Source: an uncultured bacterium (GTDB lineage Bacteria; Cyanobacteriota; Vampirovibrionia; Gastranaerophilales; Gastranaerophilaceae). From it: a stretch of 9,036 bases of DNA. The stretch covers positions 1-9,036 of the forward strand of contig USGC01000063.1 in NCBI GenBank assembly GCA_900554095.1, given 5' to 3'. A program made the translations under genes and the position numbers. A model generated the notes under the pieces. The model worked only from the letters and a program-made list of their open reading frames with translations, was not told the origin of the DNA and did no database searches. Shown in pieces: positions 1-8,222 of this stretch (position 1 is the first letter of the stretch; each line of letters starts with the position of its first letter).

Positions 1-1242
1 TTTTTCTTGTTCTTCTGTAAGTGTGTCGATCTTTATGCCCATTGATTGAAGTTTTAATTCTGCGATTTTTACATCGACTTCGTGCGGCAGAGTGTAGAGT
101 TTATTTTCTAACTTGCCGTGGTTTTTAACCAAAAATTCAATTCCGAGCGCCTGGTTTGCAAAACTCATATCCATAACACTTGCCGGATGACCTTCAGCGG
201 CAACAAGATTCACAAGACGGCCTTCGGCAAATACGTAAACAGATTTTCCGTTATTCAACTTATATTCTTCAAGGTTTGGTCTGATTTGCTTAATTTCGCG
301 AGTATACTCTTTAAGTCCGCCAACATTTACTTCCCAATCAAAGTGCCCCGCATTTGCAAGAAAAGCTCCGTCTTTCATTTCTAAAATATGTTCTACATCG
401 ACAACGTGCTTGTCGCCTGTAACTGTAATGAATACATCGCCTTCTTTAGCTGCTTCGGCAATCGGCATTACGCGGTAACCCTCCATAGCCGCTTCAAGTG
501 CTTTAAGAGGATCCACTTCACAGACAATGACATTTGCACCCATTGCCTTAGCTCTAAGTGCACAGCCGCGGCCGCACCAGCCGTAGCCTGATACAACGAT
601 TGTTTTACCGGCCAAAAGAATGTTTGCACCTCTTATAATACCGTCTAATGAGCTTTGTCCTGTTCCGTAACGGTTGTCATACAAGTGTTTTGTCAAGCTT
701 GTATTAACGCCCACCGCCGGGAATTTTAAAGTTCCTTCATTTTCAAGCGCCTGTAATCGAATAATACCGGTTGTAGTTTCTTCAGTAGAACCGATTATTT
801 TCGAAGCCAGTTCCGGGTATTGCGCATGAATCATTGACACCATATCACAGCCATCATCAATAATTATATCCGGCTTGTGATTAATGGCTTCTTGAATATG
901 AGTTTTATAAGTTTCAACGCTTTCGCCGGCAACAGCAAACACTGGGATATCCCAGTATTTCACAAGAGCAGCAGCAACATCATCTTGTGTTGACAATGGG
1001 TTCGATGCAACCAAAACTGCATCAGCGCCGCCTGCTTTCATAACAGTACACAATGCAGCTGTTTCTTTTGTAACGTGCACGCAGGCAGAAAGTTTCAAGC
1101 CTTTAAACGGAAGTTCTTTTTCAAATCTTTCTTTAATTTGGGTCAGAACCGGCATATCTTTAAATGCCCATTCTATTTGGTTTTTACCCTGTTCTGCCAG
1201 GGTAATGTCTTTTATATCACATTTAATTTCGCTCATTATCAT
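1..1242 (-). CDS. ahcY: S-adenosylhomocysteine hydrolase (adenosylhomocysteinase), 3' end cut by window
   Basis: Cytosolic NAD-dependent enzyme that reversibly splits S-adenosylhomocysteine into adenosine and homocysteine, relieving product inhibition of methyltransferases. The reverse-strand frame is open from the window edge and gives 414 codons. Visible motifs: DDGCD (residues 129-133, catalytic Asp130), EETTTG (154-159, Glu155), TKHLYDN with Lys185 and Asp189, the NAD-binding GYGWCGRG (219-226), and further on NAGHFDWEVN and a conserved AEGRLVNL / AEGHPASVMDMSFANQA block. The position of human Cys195 is Thr194 here (YGTGQS), as I recall for cyanobacterial-type enzymes. The translation stops at TLTEEQEK, so only the C-terminal tail is missing, which in the family carries the Lys/Tyr pair that reaches the NAD site of the neighbouring subunit. 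Two in-frame ATGs exist (1242 and 1236). I chose 1242 because GGAGAA lies 7 nt upstream of it; the other would have a 13-nt gap. It is divergent from the GH13 gene. Confidence 0.97.
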   Translation of the reverse strand, partial: MIMSEIKCDIKDITLAEQGKNQIEWAFKDMPVLTQIKERFEKELPFKGLKLSACVHVTKETAALCTVMKAGGADAVLVASNPLSTQDDVAAALVKYWDIPVFAVAGESVETYKTHIQEAINHKPDIIIDDGCDMVSMIHAQYPELASKIIGSTEETTTGIIRLQALENEGTLKFPAVGVNTSLTKHLYDNRYGTGQSSLDGIIRGANILLAGKTIVVSGYGWCGRGCALRAKAMGANVIVCEVDPLKALEAAMEGYRVMPIAEAAKEGDVFITVTGDKHVVDVEHILEMKDGAFLANAGHFDWEVNVGGLKEYTREIKQIRPNLEEYKLNNGKSVYVFAEGRLVNLVAAEGHPASVMDMSFANQALGIEFLVKNHGKLENKLYTLPHEVDVKIAELKLQSMGIKIDTLTEEQEK

Positions 1243-1247
1243 CAATT

Positions 1248-1253
1248 TTCTCC
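1248..1253 (-). promoter_or_regulatory. ahcY ribosome binding site (GGAGAA)
   Basis: Read on the minus strand this is GGAGAA, with the GGAG core 7 nt before the ATG at 1242. The spacing favours that ATG over the in-frame one two codons later. Confidence 0.7.
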
Positions 1254-1279
1254 ATTTAATAACTTTATTACCAATATTT

Positions 1280-1308
1280 ATTATAGAATATAAAAACATC
1301 AATAGAAA
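1280..1308 (-). promoter_or_regulatory. Putative ahcY promoter
   Basis: On the minus strand there is a perfect TATAAT -10 box (1280-1285). A weak -35 candidate, TTTCTA (1303-1308, 3 of 6 matches), lies 17 nt upstream. Transcription would begin near 1273, giving a leader of about 30 nt, which is too short for a SAH or SAM riboswitch. The -35 is poor, so the exact promoter is uncertain; the surrounding sequence is very AT-rich and yields chance matches. Confidence 0.45.
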
Positions 1309-1342
1309 CATTTGTAAAAAATTGTTAATAAAGCTCTATATT

Positions 1343-1375
1343 TTGACAAAAAAATATATTTAGCTGAGTTATAAC
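1343..1375 (+). promoter_or_regulatory. Possible promoter of the GH13 gene (poor spacing)
   Basis: A consensus TTGACA (1343-1348) is followed by TATAAC (1370-1375), just upstream of the gene's ribosome binding site. The spacer is 21 nt, longer than the usual 16-18 nt, so either only one of the two boxes is real or the promoter needs an activator. A start near 1382 would leave a leader of roughly 14 nt. No better-spaced pair was found in this divergent gap. Confidence 0.3.
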
Positions 1376-1384
1376 TGTAGACGT

Positions 1385-1390
1385 AAGGAG
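1385..1390 (+). promoter_or_regulatory. Ribosome binding site AAGGAG for the GH13 gene
   Basis: AAGGAG sits 5 nt before the GTG at 1396. It is the main reason for accepting a GTG start, because no upstream in-frame ATG with comparable spacing is seen. Confidence 0.8.
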
Positions 1391-1395
1391 TAGGT

Positions 1396-4300
1396 GTGAA
1401 AGTTAATTCTCAAAAAATAAACAATAACAAAAATCTTAACTTTGAAGGTTACAAAATTGTTAAATCTAACTATGGTGCAAAAGAGTATGAATTTAACTAT
1501 CCATACGACAGTTCTACGTATGATTGTTACTTAGAGGTGTTTTCTCTTGATCAGGATGAAAATAAGAATTTTCACAGCCCTGTAATTTTAAAAAACTTTG
1601 AAAACAATGAAAATTATTATAAATTAAAACCAGGGAAAAACCGTGTTGATATATATGGCATGTATGGTCTCAGAAAAGACCAGGATTTCGCATATCATTT
1701 TGTACTTCTTCCAAAGGGCAAGCCTTTTGGCAGCAGTGATGTTATGCCTATTTATCGCGTTGATCCAGGCGAAGTAATTGACTTCAACAAAGCTCTTTCT
1801 CACGAAAAATACAACATAGTTAATGCGTCAAAATCAATGGGTACAACCGGCGGGGCAATGAAACTTTTGATGCCAGACTTTTACAATGCTCTATGGACTT
1901 ACGATAAAAATGGGAAAATAGTCAAAAATTCTGACTATGCACAAGCCGCAAAATCAATCAAAACTTTCTCAAATAAAGTCGGAGGAAATCTTGCCGGTAT
2001 TGAAAAAGACGTTCGCGACGGAAAATTTGACAATTATACAAGAATTATATCAACACCTATTTTTACTGATGACAGCTTAACTCCGCATGCGTACTGGAAC
2101 AAAAACTGTATGCAGATGGCGCTTTCTCTGGGAAACATTAACAACTACGCTTCTTTACAAAGAGAAATGTTTAAAAAAGGCATAAATTTTGTATCCGACG
2201 GCGCTTTTGTAAACGAAGGATTGGAAGGTATTCACTTTAAAAACGTTTTGAAGTGGGGGACTCAATCTCCTTATTTTTACTGGTTCCGCGCTGAAGGACT
2301 AAAAAGCGGACCTTTAACTCTTGGCGTATTTTCAGAAAAAAGCAAGTTTATATCTCACAAAATTGTAAACTCTCCGTATGAATTCATTCAAAATCCCAAA
2401 ACCGGAGAAATTAAAATTAAAACGGTACCTTATGATAAAAATAAGCCAACTTACCTACAAATCTTCGATAACCGTCTTGTGAGCGCAGAAGACCAAAAAG
2501 ATACTAAACACCTTATCAAAGCTTACAAGCAGAGAAATACGGAAAATCAACTGGCAATTAACACCCACAACGATACAGTTGTACCTTATTCTTTTGAAAT
2601 AGATCCGGAAATTTACAAAAATAATATTGAAAAATTAAATGAATTAAACAAAAAAAGAAATAGCGATAATAAGATTAAACTTCGCAGTTATGATGGAACC
2701 CGTATGGCTGCAAAGTTTGATACTTTTGAATTGGACAAAAAAATCGAAAGCCGCTTTGACACTTGGGACTCTAACAGTGATATTGCAAAGTTAAACTACG
2801 TATTTTCTGACGCGAACACTCATGACATTAAATCTAAATTTTCGTTTGATAAACAAGGCAAAAATACCAAAAAATTAGAGCAAAAAAACTTTGAAGTACA
2901 GGATTATGCAATATCATCAGGACGCTATTGGACAGGCAAAACTTATGATATTTTAAATACATATATAACTCAAACCCTCGGTGTTACTGACAAAAATAAC
3001 CCCAAAAAGGCTTATGAAACTATATTAGAAAATATAGAAAAAGGGAATTTACCTAAAAAACTTAAATCAAATATTAATTTAAAAACAGTTGAAAATGTTC
3101 TTAATGGTTCATATGAGTTGAATAGAGCAAATATTAACGTAGAATTTTCAGATATAGTACTTTCCGGGGTAATGAACTTCCCGTTAGATTCAATAGAATT
3201 CGGTGATAATCTAACAGCTGTTCTTGCTTCTCCTTATATTTCAAAACGAGCAACCTCCGCTGCCACCCTTGGCAAAACAAGGTATGAAATGTATAACAAA
3301 AACGACCCCCACTTGCCAGATGAGTATGCTAATATTTACCAAAAGATGAACAAAGTTTATGAAGAAGATATTCGTAAACAAGCAATCGAAATTATCAACA
3401 ATATTAATAAAATGATACCTGATGATCAGGAAAAAATTTATAAGGGTTACAATGCTTCAGAATACGGTAAATATATTCTGCCGGCAATGTGTGAAGAAAT
3501 TACTAAATTTTTAATAATCAAAGCCCTTGCACCTGACGTTGAAATGAAATATAACAAAGATACAGGTGAAATTTCTTATGATTATGAAAAACTAAAAGAT
3601 ACTCACTTACAAACAATCGGTATTAGAACATCAATTAGCCCGGAAGACGAAGCAAATCACGTCGTTAAAAAAATTAAATCAGGTTTGGCAAAAATTCCGA
3701 CAAGTGAAAAAGAAAAATTAGCTGACGCTTTATTCACGCAAATCCTAGGAACTAACTCCGCAAGCTTTAGACTTTCAGAAATGATTATTGACAGAATTGA
3801 TGCTGGCTTAGATTGGCGGATTGACGCGGCTAAAGATATAGGCGATATCAATGATTTGAGAAACAGCCACACCACCCTGGATAATACATGGCAAAAAGTT
3901 TCAAATTTCTGGAAAACATTCTCTGAACAAGTTTATAATCAAAACCGAAATGCCTACATCGTTGCAGAAGTAACTGATGAAGGAGATTTATTAGCAAAAG
4001 GCGGCGGCAAAAATAATATCAAATATACGTCGACTGAAGATATGATTAAAAAGCTTATGCGAGAAACCGGAATGACCGCAATTGCCAACTATTCTTATTA
4101 CTTCTCCTCTCTTATGAATACGTTTGGAAAAACCTTTGAAGAAAACGACAATGGCACTCATAACGGTTATGACTGGGGCCTGAGCCACAGGGTTACAGAC
4201 AAATCCTTAGATTTCTTGAAATCCGGCGCATTGGAATCAATTATATATTCTTATAACTTTATCGGAAACCACGATAAGCCAAGAATTTTGCATGGTTTAA

Positions 4301-5571
4301 TTATGGATACAGACTTATTCAATACAGATGTCGATGACAAGAACAACACCTATTATAGAGACAAAGCTTGTCGCATCTTAAACGAGGTTTGTGATGAGAC
4401 AATGAGCAGTCTTGATATGAAAAAATATAAATTGAAAAAAGAATCAATTGACTATTTGCGCTTGAGTCCAAAAGCCTTGGCAATGACAGAAGTTTTGAAG
4501 GACAACCTTAGACCGGAAATAGAAAAACTCAATGGGCTTAATGAAACGCAACGCAAACAAGCCGCTACTTCTATCACTGATGCTTTAATAGAACTTGCTC
4601 ATAATGAATACTTAGGAAAAAAATATGAAGGCGACGGTTTTGGTGTAAAACCCATAGATGTAGCTATTGACATTGTTTTTGATCAAGCAATAGCAACTCA
4701 TAAATTGAAACATTATCTTAACGATGAACAGCTTCAAGAGTTAAAAGATAATACTCTAAAAAGAATTCTAGAACCAGCATTTGCAAAGCTTCAAGGTATG
4801 ATGAAGTTTTTAGTTGCACTTCCCGGACTTCCGACTTTATACGCCGGAGATGACATGGGCTCAACCGGTTACGAAACTAAAACTAAAAACATATACCTGC
4901 AAAACCGCGGTGTTCTGCACCAAGAATGGCTTGATCCGAAAAATACCCAATATAAGTATATCCAAGACCATTATGCAGAAATGAATAAAATAATGGGTCT
5001 TCGCGCCCGACCTGAACTGCGCGCATTAAATGATGGAACACCTTACATATTAAAAAACCAGCAAGGTTTTGTACACGAAGGCGGCAATATTGATATTGGC
5101 GCACAACTTAGACAAAGCACTGATGGAGCTATGGTTATTACCCTTTTCAACACCGCAGGGATAAATCACGATTATGCTTCAGGCTATAAGCCGTATAAGG
5201 TTTATCTGCCCTCTGTTCAACTAAATACCGGTGATATGGGCTATAAGAAAAATACTTACAAATTTATGGAATTGTCATCCCTTGTCAAACCCGGCACTAT
5301 ATTTAAAAATGCCGCAGACAAAAACGATTGGTACATCGTCAGAAACGAAAATGGCAACAATGTCCTTAAACGATACGTAAAAGGCCATGACGGCAATCGT
5401 TATGACAGCCAAATTGAGATTGATGACACAACTTTAATCCTTTATTATGAGCCGAAAAAAACCGAAATCTATAACAGTTATTTGAAAAATAACCAGGTTA
5501 TTCAGCAAAGATTAATCAACCTGCGAAATAAAGCATCTGAAAATGGAAAATCACTCAATTTAGCAGGTTAG
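1396..5571 (+). CDS. Giant GH13 (alpha-amylase superfamily) glycoside hydrolase-like protein, 1391 aa
   Basis: Predicted retaining alpha-glucan-active enzyme; substrate unknown. No signal peptide or membrane segment is visible, so it is probably cytoplasmic. Layout: a short Asn/Lys-rich N-terminus with NLNFEGYK; a beta-rich stretch (about 25-130), possibly a GH13-type N-terminal sandwich; the barrel start with FVSDGAFVNEG (region I, Asp268); WDSNSDIAKLNY (457-468), resembling the end of domain B; VQDYAISSGRYW (501-512), resembling the helix before strand 4; then about 290 mostly helical extra residues. GLDWRIDAAKDI follows (region II, nucleophile Asp810), then VAEVTDE (region III, acid/base Glu858), FIGNHDKPR (region IV, Asp960), PGLPTLYAGDDMG (1143-1155), and a beta-rich C-terminal domain (about 1190-1350). 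Typical GH13 enzymes are 450-700 aa, so this is about twice the usual size. The triad is intact, so activity is likely. It starts with GTG. Its stop lies 3 bp from the stop of the opposing ALDH gene. The GH13 subfamily cannot be assigned by eye. Confidence 0.85.
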   Translation: MKVNSQKINNNKNLNFEGYKIVKSNYGAKEYEFNYPYDSSTYDCYLEVFSLDQDENKNFHSPVILKNFENNENYYKLKPGKNRVDIYGMYGLRKDQDFAYHFVLLPKGKPFGSSDVMPIYRVDPGEVIDFNKALSHEKYNIVNASKSMGTTGGAMKLLMPDFYNALWTYDKNGKIVKNSDYAQAAKSIKTFSNKVGGNLAGIEKDVRDGKFDNYTRIISTPIFTDDSLTPHAYWNKNCMQMALSLGNINNYASLQREMFKKGINFVSDGAFVNEGLEGIHFKNVLKWGTQSPYFYWFRAEGLKSGPLTLGVFSEKSKFISHKIVNSPYEFIQNPKTGEIKIKTVPYDKNKPTYLQIFDNRLVSAEDQKDTKHLIKAYKQRNTENQLAINTHNDTVVPYSFEIDPEIYKNNIEKLNELNKKRNSDNKIKLRSYDGTRMAAKFDTFELDKKIESRFDTWDSNSDIAKLNYVFSDANTHDIKSKFSFDKQGKNTKKLEQKNFEVQDYAISSGRYWTGKTYDILNTYITQTLGVTDKNNPKKAYETILENIEKGNLPKKLKSNINLKTVENVLNGSYELNRANINVEFSDIVLSGVMNFPLDSIEFGDNLTAVLASPYISKRATSAATLGKTRYEMYNKNDPHLPDEYANIYQKMNKVYEEDIRKQAIEIINNINKMIPDDQEKIYKGYNASEYGKYILPAMCEEITKFLIIKALAPDVEMKYNKDTGEISYDYEKLKDTHLQTIGIRTSISPEDEANHVVKKIKSGLAKIPTSEKEKLADALFTQILGTNSASFRLSEMIIDRIDAGLDWRIDAAKDIGDINDLRNSHTTLDNTWQKVSNFWKTFSEQVYNQNRNAYIVAEVTDEGDLLAKGGGKNNIKYTSTEDMIKKLMRETGMTAIANYSYYFSSLMNTFGKTFEENDNGTHNGYDWGLSHRVTDKSLDFLKSGALESIIYSYNFIGNHDKPRILHGLIMDTDLFNTDVDDKNNTYYRDKACRILNEVCDETMSSLDMKKYKLKKESIDYLRLSPKALAMTEVLKDNLRPEIEKLNGLNETQRKQAATSITDALIELAHNEYLGKKYEGDGFGVKPIDVAIDIVFDQAIATHKLKHYLNDEQLQELKDNTLKRILEPAFAKLQGMMKFLVALPGLPTLYAGDDMGSTGYETKTKNIYLQNRGVLHQEWLDPKNTQYKYIQDHYAEMNKIMGLRARPELRALNDGTPYILKNQQGFVHEGGNIDIGAQLRQSTDGAMVITLFNTAGINHDYASGYKPYKVYLPSVQLNTGDMGYKKNTYKFMELSSLVKPGTIFKNAADKNDWYIVRNENGNNVLKRYVKGHDGNRYDSQIEIDDTTLILYYEPKKTEIYNSYLKNNQVIQQRLINLRNKASENGKSLNLAG

Positions 5572-5574
5572 AAT

Positions 5575-6948
5575 TCAGTTGAAGAATTTCTTTGCAAACT
5601 CCAAAGCTTTTTCGCTATATGGAGGGAAAAATTTGTCGAAAGATACTGAACCATCTCTGATAATAATACTTTTTTCGTGAGTAAAGGTGTCAAAAGTATA
5701 TTTGCCGTGGTATTCTCCCATGCCGGACAAGCCTATACCGCCAAAAGGAAGTTTGGCACTCATCAATTGGTTCAAAGTATCATTAACACCTCCGCCTCCG
5801 AATGACAAGCTTTTTATAACTTTTTTATTTAAATCTTTGTCCTTTGAAAATATGTAAAGCGCTAAAGGTTTTGGTTTAGTTCGGATTAAGCGGATTACTT
5901 CATCAATATCAGTCCAAGTCAGAATAGGTAGAATTGGACCGAAAATTTCCTGCTGCATAGAGTAAGAATCAAATGAAGCATCAATTAATGTGGGCTCGAT
6001 ATAAAGTCCGCATTCATCAGTTTGGCCGCCAGAAATTATATTGGCATTTTCTTTTTCGATTATATCGCGAAGCCTGAAAAATTCCTGCTCATTAACTATC
6101 CGTCCAAAATCCGGACTTTCCTGAACATATACGCCGTAAAAGTGCCTGATAGTGCGGACTAACAATTCGATGAATTCGTTTCTCACTTCTTCATGAACAA
6201 AAACGTAATCCGGTGCAATACAGGTTTGGCCGGCATTAAGGAATTTACCCCAGGCAATTCTTTTGGCTGCGACCTCTAAATCGGCTGTTTTATCAACAAT
6301 GGTAGGACTTTTTCCGCCAAGTTCCAGCGTGATAGGTGTAAGATTTTCCGCAGCAGCTTTTGCAACACTTTTGGCTGTTTGCGTGCTTCCTGTGAAAAAT
6401 ATGTAATCAAATGGAGCGCTGACTAATTCAACACTGGGAATTTCTGTTGGGTGAATACTTTTAATATAATTAGGATTGAAAGTTTCACTAATCATACGGT
6501 GCAAAACTTCAGAAGTTTTTGGGGTATTTTTGGAAGATTTAACGACAGCACAGTTACCTGCTGCGATTGCGCCGATTAAGGGACAGAGGAGAAGCTGAGC
6601 CGGATAATTATAAGGCCCGATAATTAGAACAGTTCCAAACGGTTCTTTAATTATCATAGACTTAGCCGGCATAATCCAAAATGGCGAAGGCACTCTTTTA
6701 GCTCTTGCCCATTTTTTCAAATGTTTTATCGCATAATTTAATTCGTGCAAAACAAAACCGGTTTCTGTTATATAAGCTTCAAACTCAGGTTTTCTTAAAT
6801 CTTCACTGAGGGCTTTTATAAATTCCGGCTCATATTTTTTCACAGCATCTCTGAGTCGTTTGAGCTGCTCTAGTCTAAATTCTACATCTTTTGTTTTATT
6901 AGTGTAGAAAAAATCGTTTATCCCATTTAAAATTTCATTTATTTCCAT
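5575..6948 (-). CDS. Class-3 (ALDH3-type) aldehyde dehydrogenase, 457 aa
   Basis: Oxidises aldehydes to carboxylates with NAD(P)+. ALDH3-type enzymes often act on medium or long-chain fatty aldehydes, but the substrate here cannot be told. The length and key residues match class 3 closely: GPYNYP with oxyanion Asn114, FTGST around Gly187 for the cofactor, LELGGKSP with general base Glu209, NAGQTCIAPDYV with catalytic Cys243, and QQEIFGP with Glu334. Asn114, Glu209 and Cys243 fall at the same numbers as in mammalian ALDH3A1. The C-terminal GMGEYHGKYTFDTFTHEK block is the ALDH3 signature. There is no signal peptide and no C-terminal membrane anchor like that of ALDH3A2, so it should be soluble. 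The ATG at 6948 has only a weak AGG just upstream. It lies 47 bp downstream of ychF on the same strand and may be read from the ychF promoter. It converges on the GH13 gene with a 3-bp gap. Confidence 0.93.
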   Translation of the reverse strand: MEINEILNGINDFFYTNKTKDVEFRLEQLKRLRDAVKKYEPEFIKALSEDLRKPEFEAYITETGFVLHELNYAIKHLKKWARAKRVPSPFWIMPAKSMIIKEPFGTVLIIGPYNYPAQLLLCPLIGAIAAGNCAVVKSSKNTPKTSEVLHRMISETFNPNYIKSIHPTEIPSVELVSAPFDYIFFTGSTQTAKSVAKAAAENLTPITLELGGKSPTIVDKTADLEVAAKRIAWGKFLNAGQTCIAPDYVFVHEEVRNEFIELLVRTIRHFYGVYVQESPDFGRIVNEQEFFRLRDIIEKENANIISGGQTDECGLYIEPTLIDASFDSYSMQQEIFGPILPILTWTDIDEVIRLIRTKPKPLALYIFSKDKDLNKKVIKSLSFGGGGVNDTLNQLMSAKLPFGGIGLSGMGEYHGKYTFDTFTHEKSIIIRDGSVSFDKFFPPYSEKALEFAKKFFN

Positions 6949-6995
6949 ACCTGAATTGAAAACGAAATAAATATTTCACACAATTCCCCGACAGG

Positions 6996-8093
6996 TTAAA
7001 CTGCGAAGCGGAAATGGACTAAGTCGCCATCTTGAACAATATAGTCTTTGCCTTCAAGTCTTGTAACGCCTTTGTCTTTACAAGCGGCGTAGCTTCCGCA
7101 AGCGACAAACTCGTTATATGGCGTGATTTCTGCTCTGATAAACCCTTTTTCAAAATCAGTATGAATTACCCCGGCAGCTTGAGGAGCTTTCGCACCTGCC
7201 GGAATTGTCCAAGCGTGTACTTCTTTTTCGCCGGCAGTTATAAATGTTCTTAAATTCAGCAGTTTATAAACTGATTTAATCATACGATTTATGCCGCTAT
7301 CCTCAATTCCAAGCTCTGCGAGGTATTCTTTGGCTTCATCTTCGCCAAGCTCAGCGAGTTCTTCTTCGATTTTAGCGGAAATCAAAACGACTTCAGCATT
7401 ATGTTTTGAGGCGTATTCTTGGACTTGCTTAGTGTAATTGTTGCCGTCTTTAAGATCGTATTCAGAAACGTTGGCCGCATATATTACAGGTTTGGTTGAC
7501 ATCAAGTTAAGCATTTTTACAACAGGAATTTCGTCTTCTGTGAAATGATCTTTAATATTAATAAAAGTACCTTCACTAAGCAGGTCAGTTAATTTATTTA
7601 AAACATTATTTTCAAGAACAGCATCTTTGTCGCCGCCTTTAGCCTGTTTTGCAATTCTTGACTGGCGGCGTTCAACTGAAGCCAAATCTGCAAGTGCAAG
7701 TTCTGTATTGATAACTTCAATATCATCGAGTGGGTTAACTTTACCGGCAACGTGAATTGTGTTCGGATCGTCGAAGCATCTTACAACCTGAATTATCGCA
7801 TCAACTTCGCGAATGTTGTGGAGGAATTGGTTACCAAGCCCTTCGCCTTTGCTGGCACCTTTTACAAGGCCGGCAATGTCGACAAATTCAATAGCCGTCG
7901 GAATTATCTCCTCTGTTTTGCAAAGCTTAGCTAATACCTCAAGCCGCTCATCAGGTACATTAACCACCCCGACATTAGGCTCAATTGTACAAAACGGATA
8001 GTTAGCACTCTGCGCGTTTTTCGCACTGGTCAAAGCATTAAATAAAGTTGATTTTCCAACATTCGGCAATCCGACAATCCCGGTTCTAAGCAT
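6996..8093 (-). CDS. ychF: Ribosome-binding ATPase YchF (Obg family, OLA1 orthologue), 365 aa
   Basis: Universal cytoplasmic P-loop ATPase of the TRAFAC/Obg group that binds ribosomes and is linked to stress and translation control. The Walker A/G1 motif GLPNVGKST is at residues 8-16, the switch I region has YPFCTIEPNVGVV (32-44), and G3 is DIAGLVKGASKGEGLGNQFL (72-91). A hydrophobic residue replaces the catalytic Gln after DxxG (HAS-type NTPase). The G4-position motif is NVSE (208-211), the variant that in this family favours ATP over GTP. A coiled-coil insertion lies between G3 and G4, and a TGS domain fills the C-terminus from about residue 282 to the end (FITAGEKEVHAWTIPAGAKA through VQDGDLVHFRFAV). 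Length is near the 363 aa of E. coli YchF. The start ATG at 8093 has AAGGA 7 nt upstream and a promoter about 40 nt further. The ALDH gene follows 47 bp downstream on the same strand. Confidence 0.98.
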   Translation of the reverse strand: MLRTGIVGLPNVGKSTLFNALTSAKNAQSANYPFCTIEPNVGVVNVPDERLEVLAKLCKTEEIIPTAIEFVDIAGLVKGASKGEGLGNQFLHNIREVDAIIQVVRCFDDPNTIHVAGKVNPLDDIEVINTELALADLASVERRQSRIAKQAKGGDKDAVLENNVLNKLTDLLSEGTFINIKDHFTEDEIPVVKMLNLMSTKPVIYAANVSEYDLKDGNNYTKQVQEYASKHNAEVVLISAKIEEELAELGEDEAKEYLAELGIEDSGINRMIKSVYKLLNLRTFITAGEKEVHAWTIPAGAKAPQAAGVIHTDFEKGFIRAEITPYNEFVACGSYAACKDKGVTRLEGKDYIVQDGDLVHFRFAV

Positions 8094-8100
8094 TATTAAT

Positions 8101-8105
8101 TCCTT
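8101..8105 (-). promoter_or_regulatory. ychF ribosome binding site (AAGGA)
   Basis: Read on the minus strand, AAGGA stands 7 nt before the ATG at 8093, in an otherwise AT-only stretch. It supports that start. Confidence 0.75.
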
Positions 8106-8130
8106 TTTATTATCTGTAATCTATAGGAAT

Positions 8131-8159
8131 ATTTTAACGCAAAAACGCTATTATGCAAA
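8131..8159 (-). promoter_or_regulatory. ychF promoter (TTTGCA - 17 nt - TAAAAT)
   Basis: On the minus strand a -35 box TTTGCA (8154-8159) is separated by exactly 17 nt from a -10 box TAAAAT (8131-8136, one mismatch to TATAAT). Transcription would begin near 8124, giving a leader of about 30 nt. It may also drive the ALDH gene. This is the best-spaced sigma70-type promoter in the window. Confidence 0.6.
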
Positions 8160-8222
8160 GAGTTCAATATTTTTATAACTTAATAGGATAATCGTCTGCT
8201 TCATATAAATTTTGTTATTCTT

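Noticed and set aside
118..591. Plus-strand short open frames within ahcY
   Set aside because: They lie antisense to strongly conserved AhcY coding sequence, lack ribosome binding sites and encode nothing recognisable.
1243..1279. A SAH or SAM riboswitch ahead of ahcY
   Set aside because: The likely leader is only about 30 nt and very AT-rich, with no paired GC-containing helices. There is no room for either riboswitch class.
3657..5104. Minus-strand short open frames within the GH13 gene
   Set aside because: They overlap the catalytic and C-terminal regions of an uninterrupted 1391-codon gene and have no start signals or recognisable products.
6964..6977. GAAAT/ATTTC hairpin followed by TTTT on the minus strand, as a ychF terminator
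   Set aside because: The stem is only 5 bp and almost all A-T, so too weak to be an intrinsic terminator. It does not argue against ychF-ALDH co-transcription.
7032..8001. Plus-strand short open frames within ychF
   Set aside because: They are shadows of the conserved YchF reading frame; the translations have no domain character.
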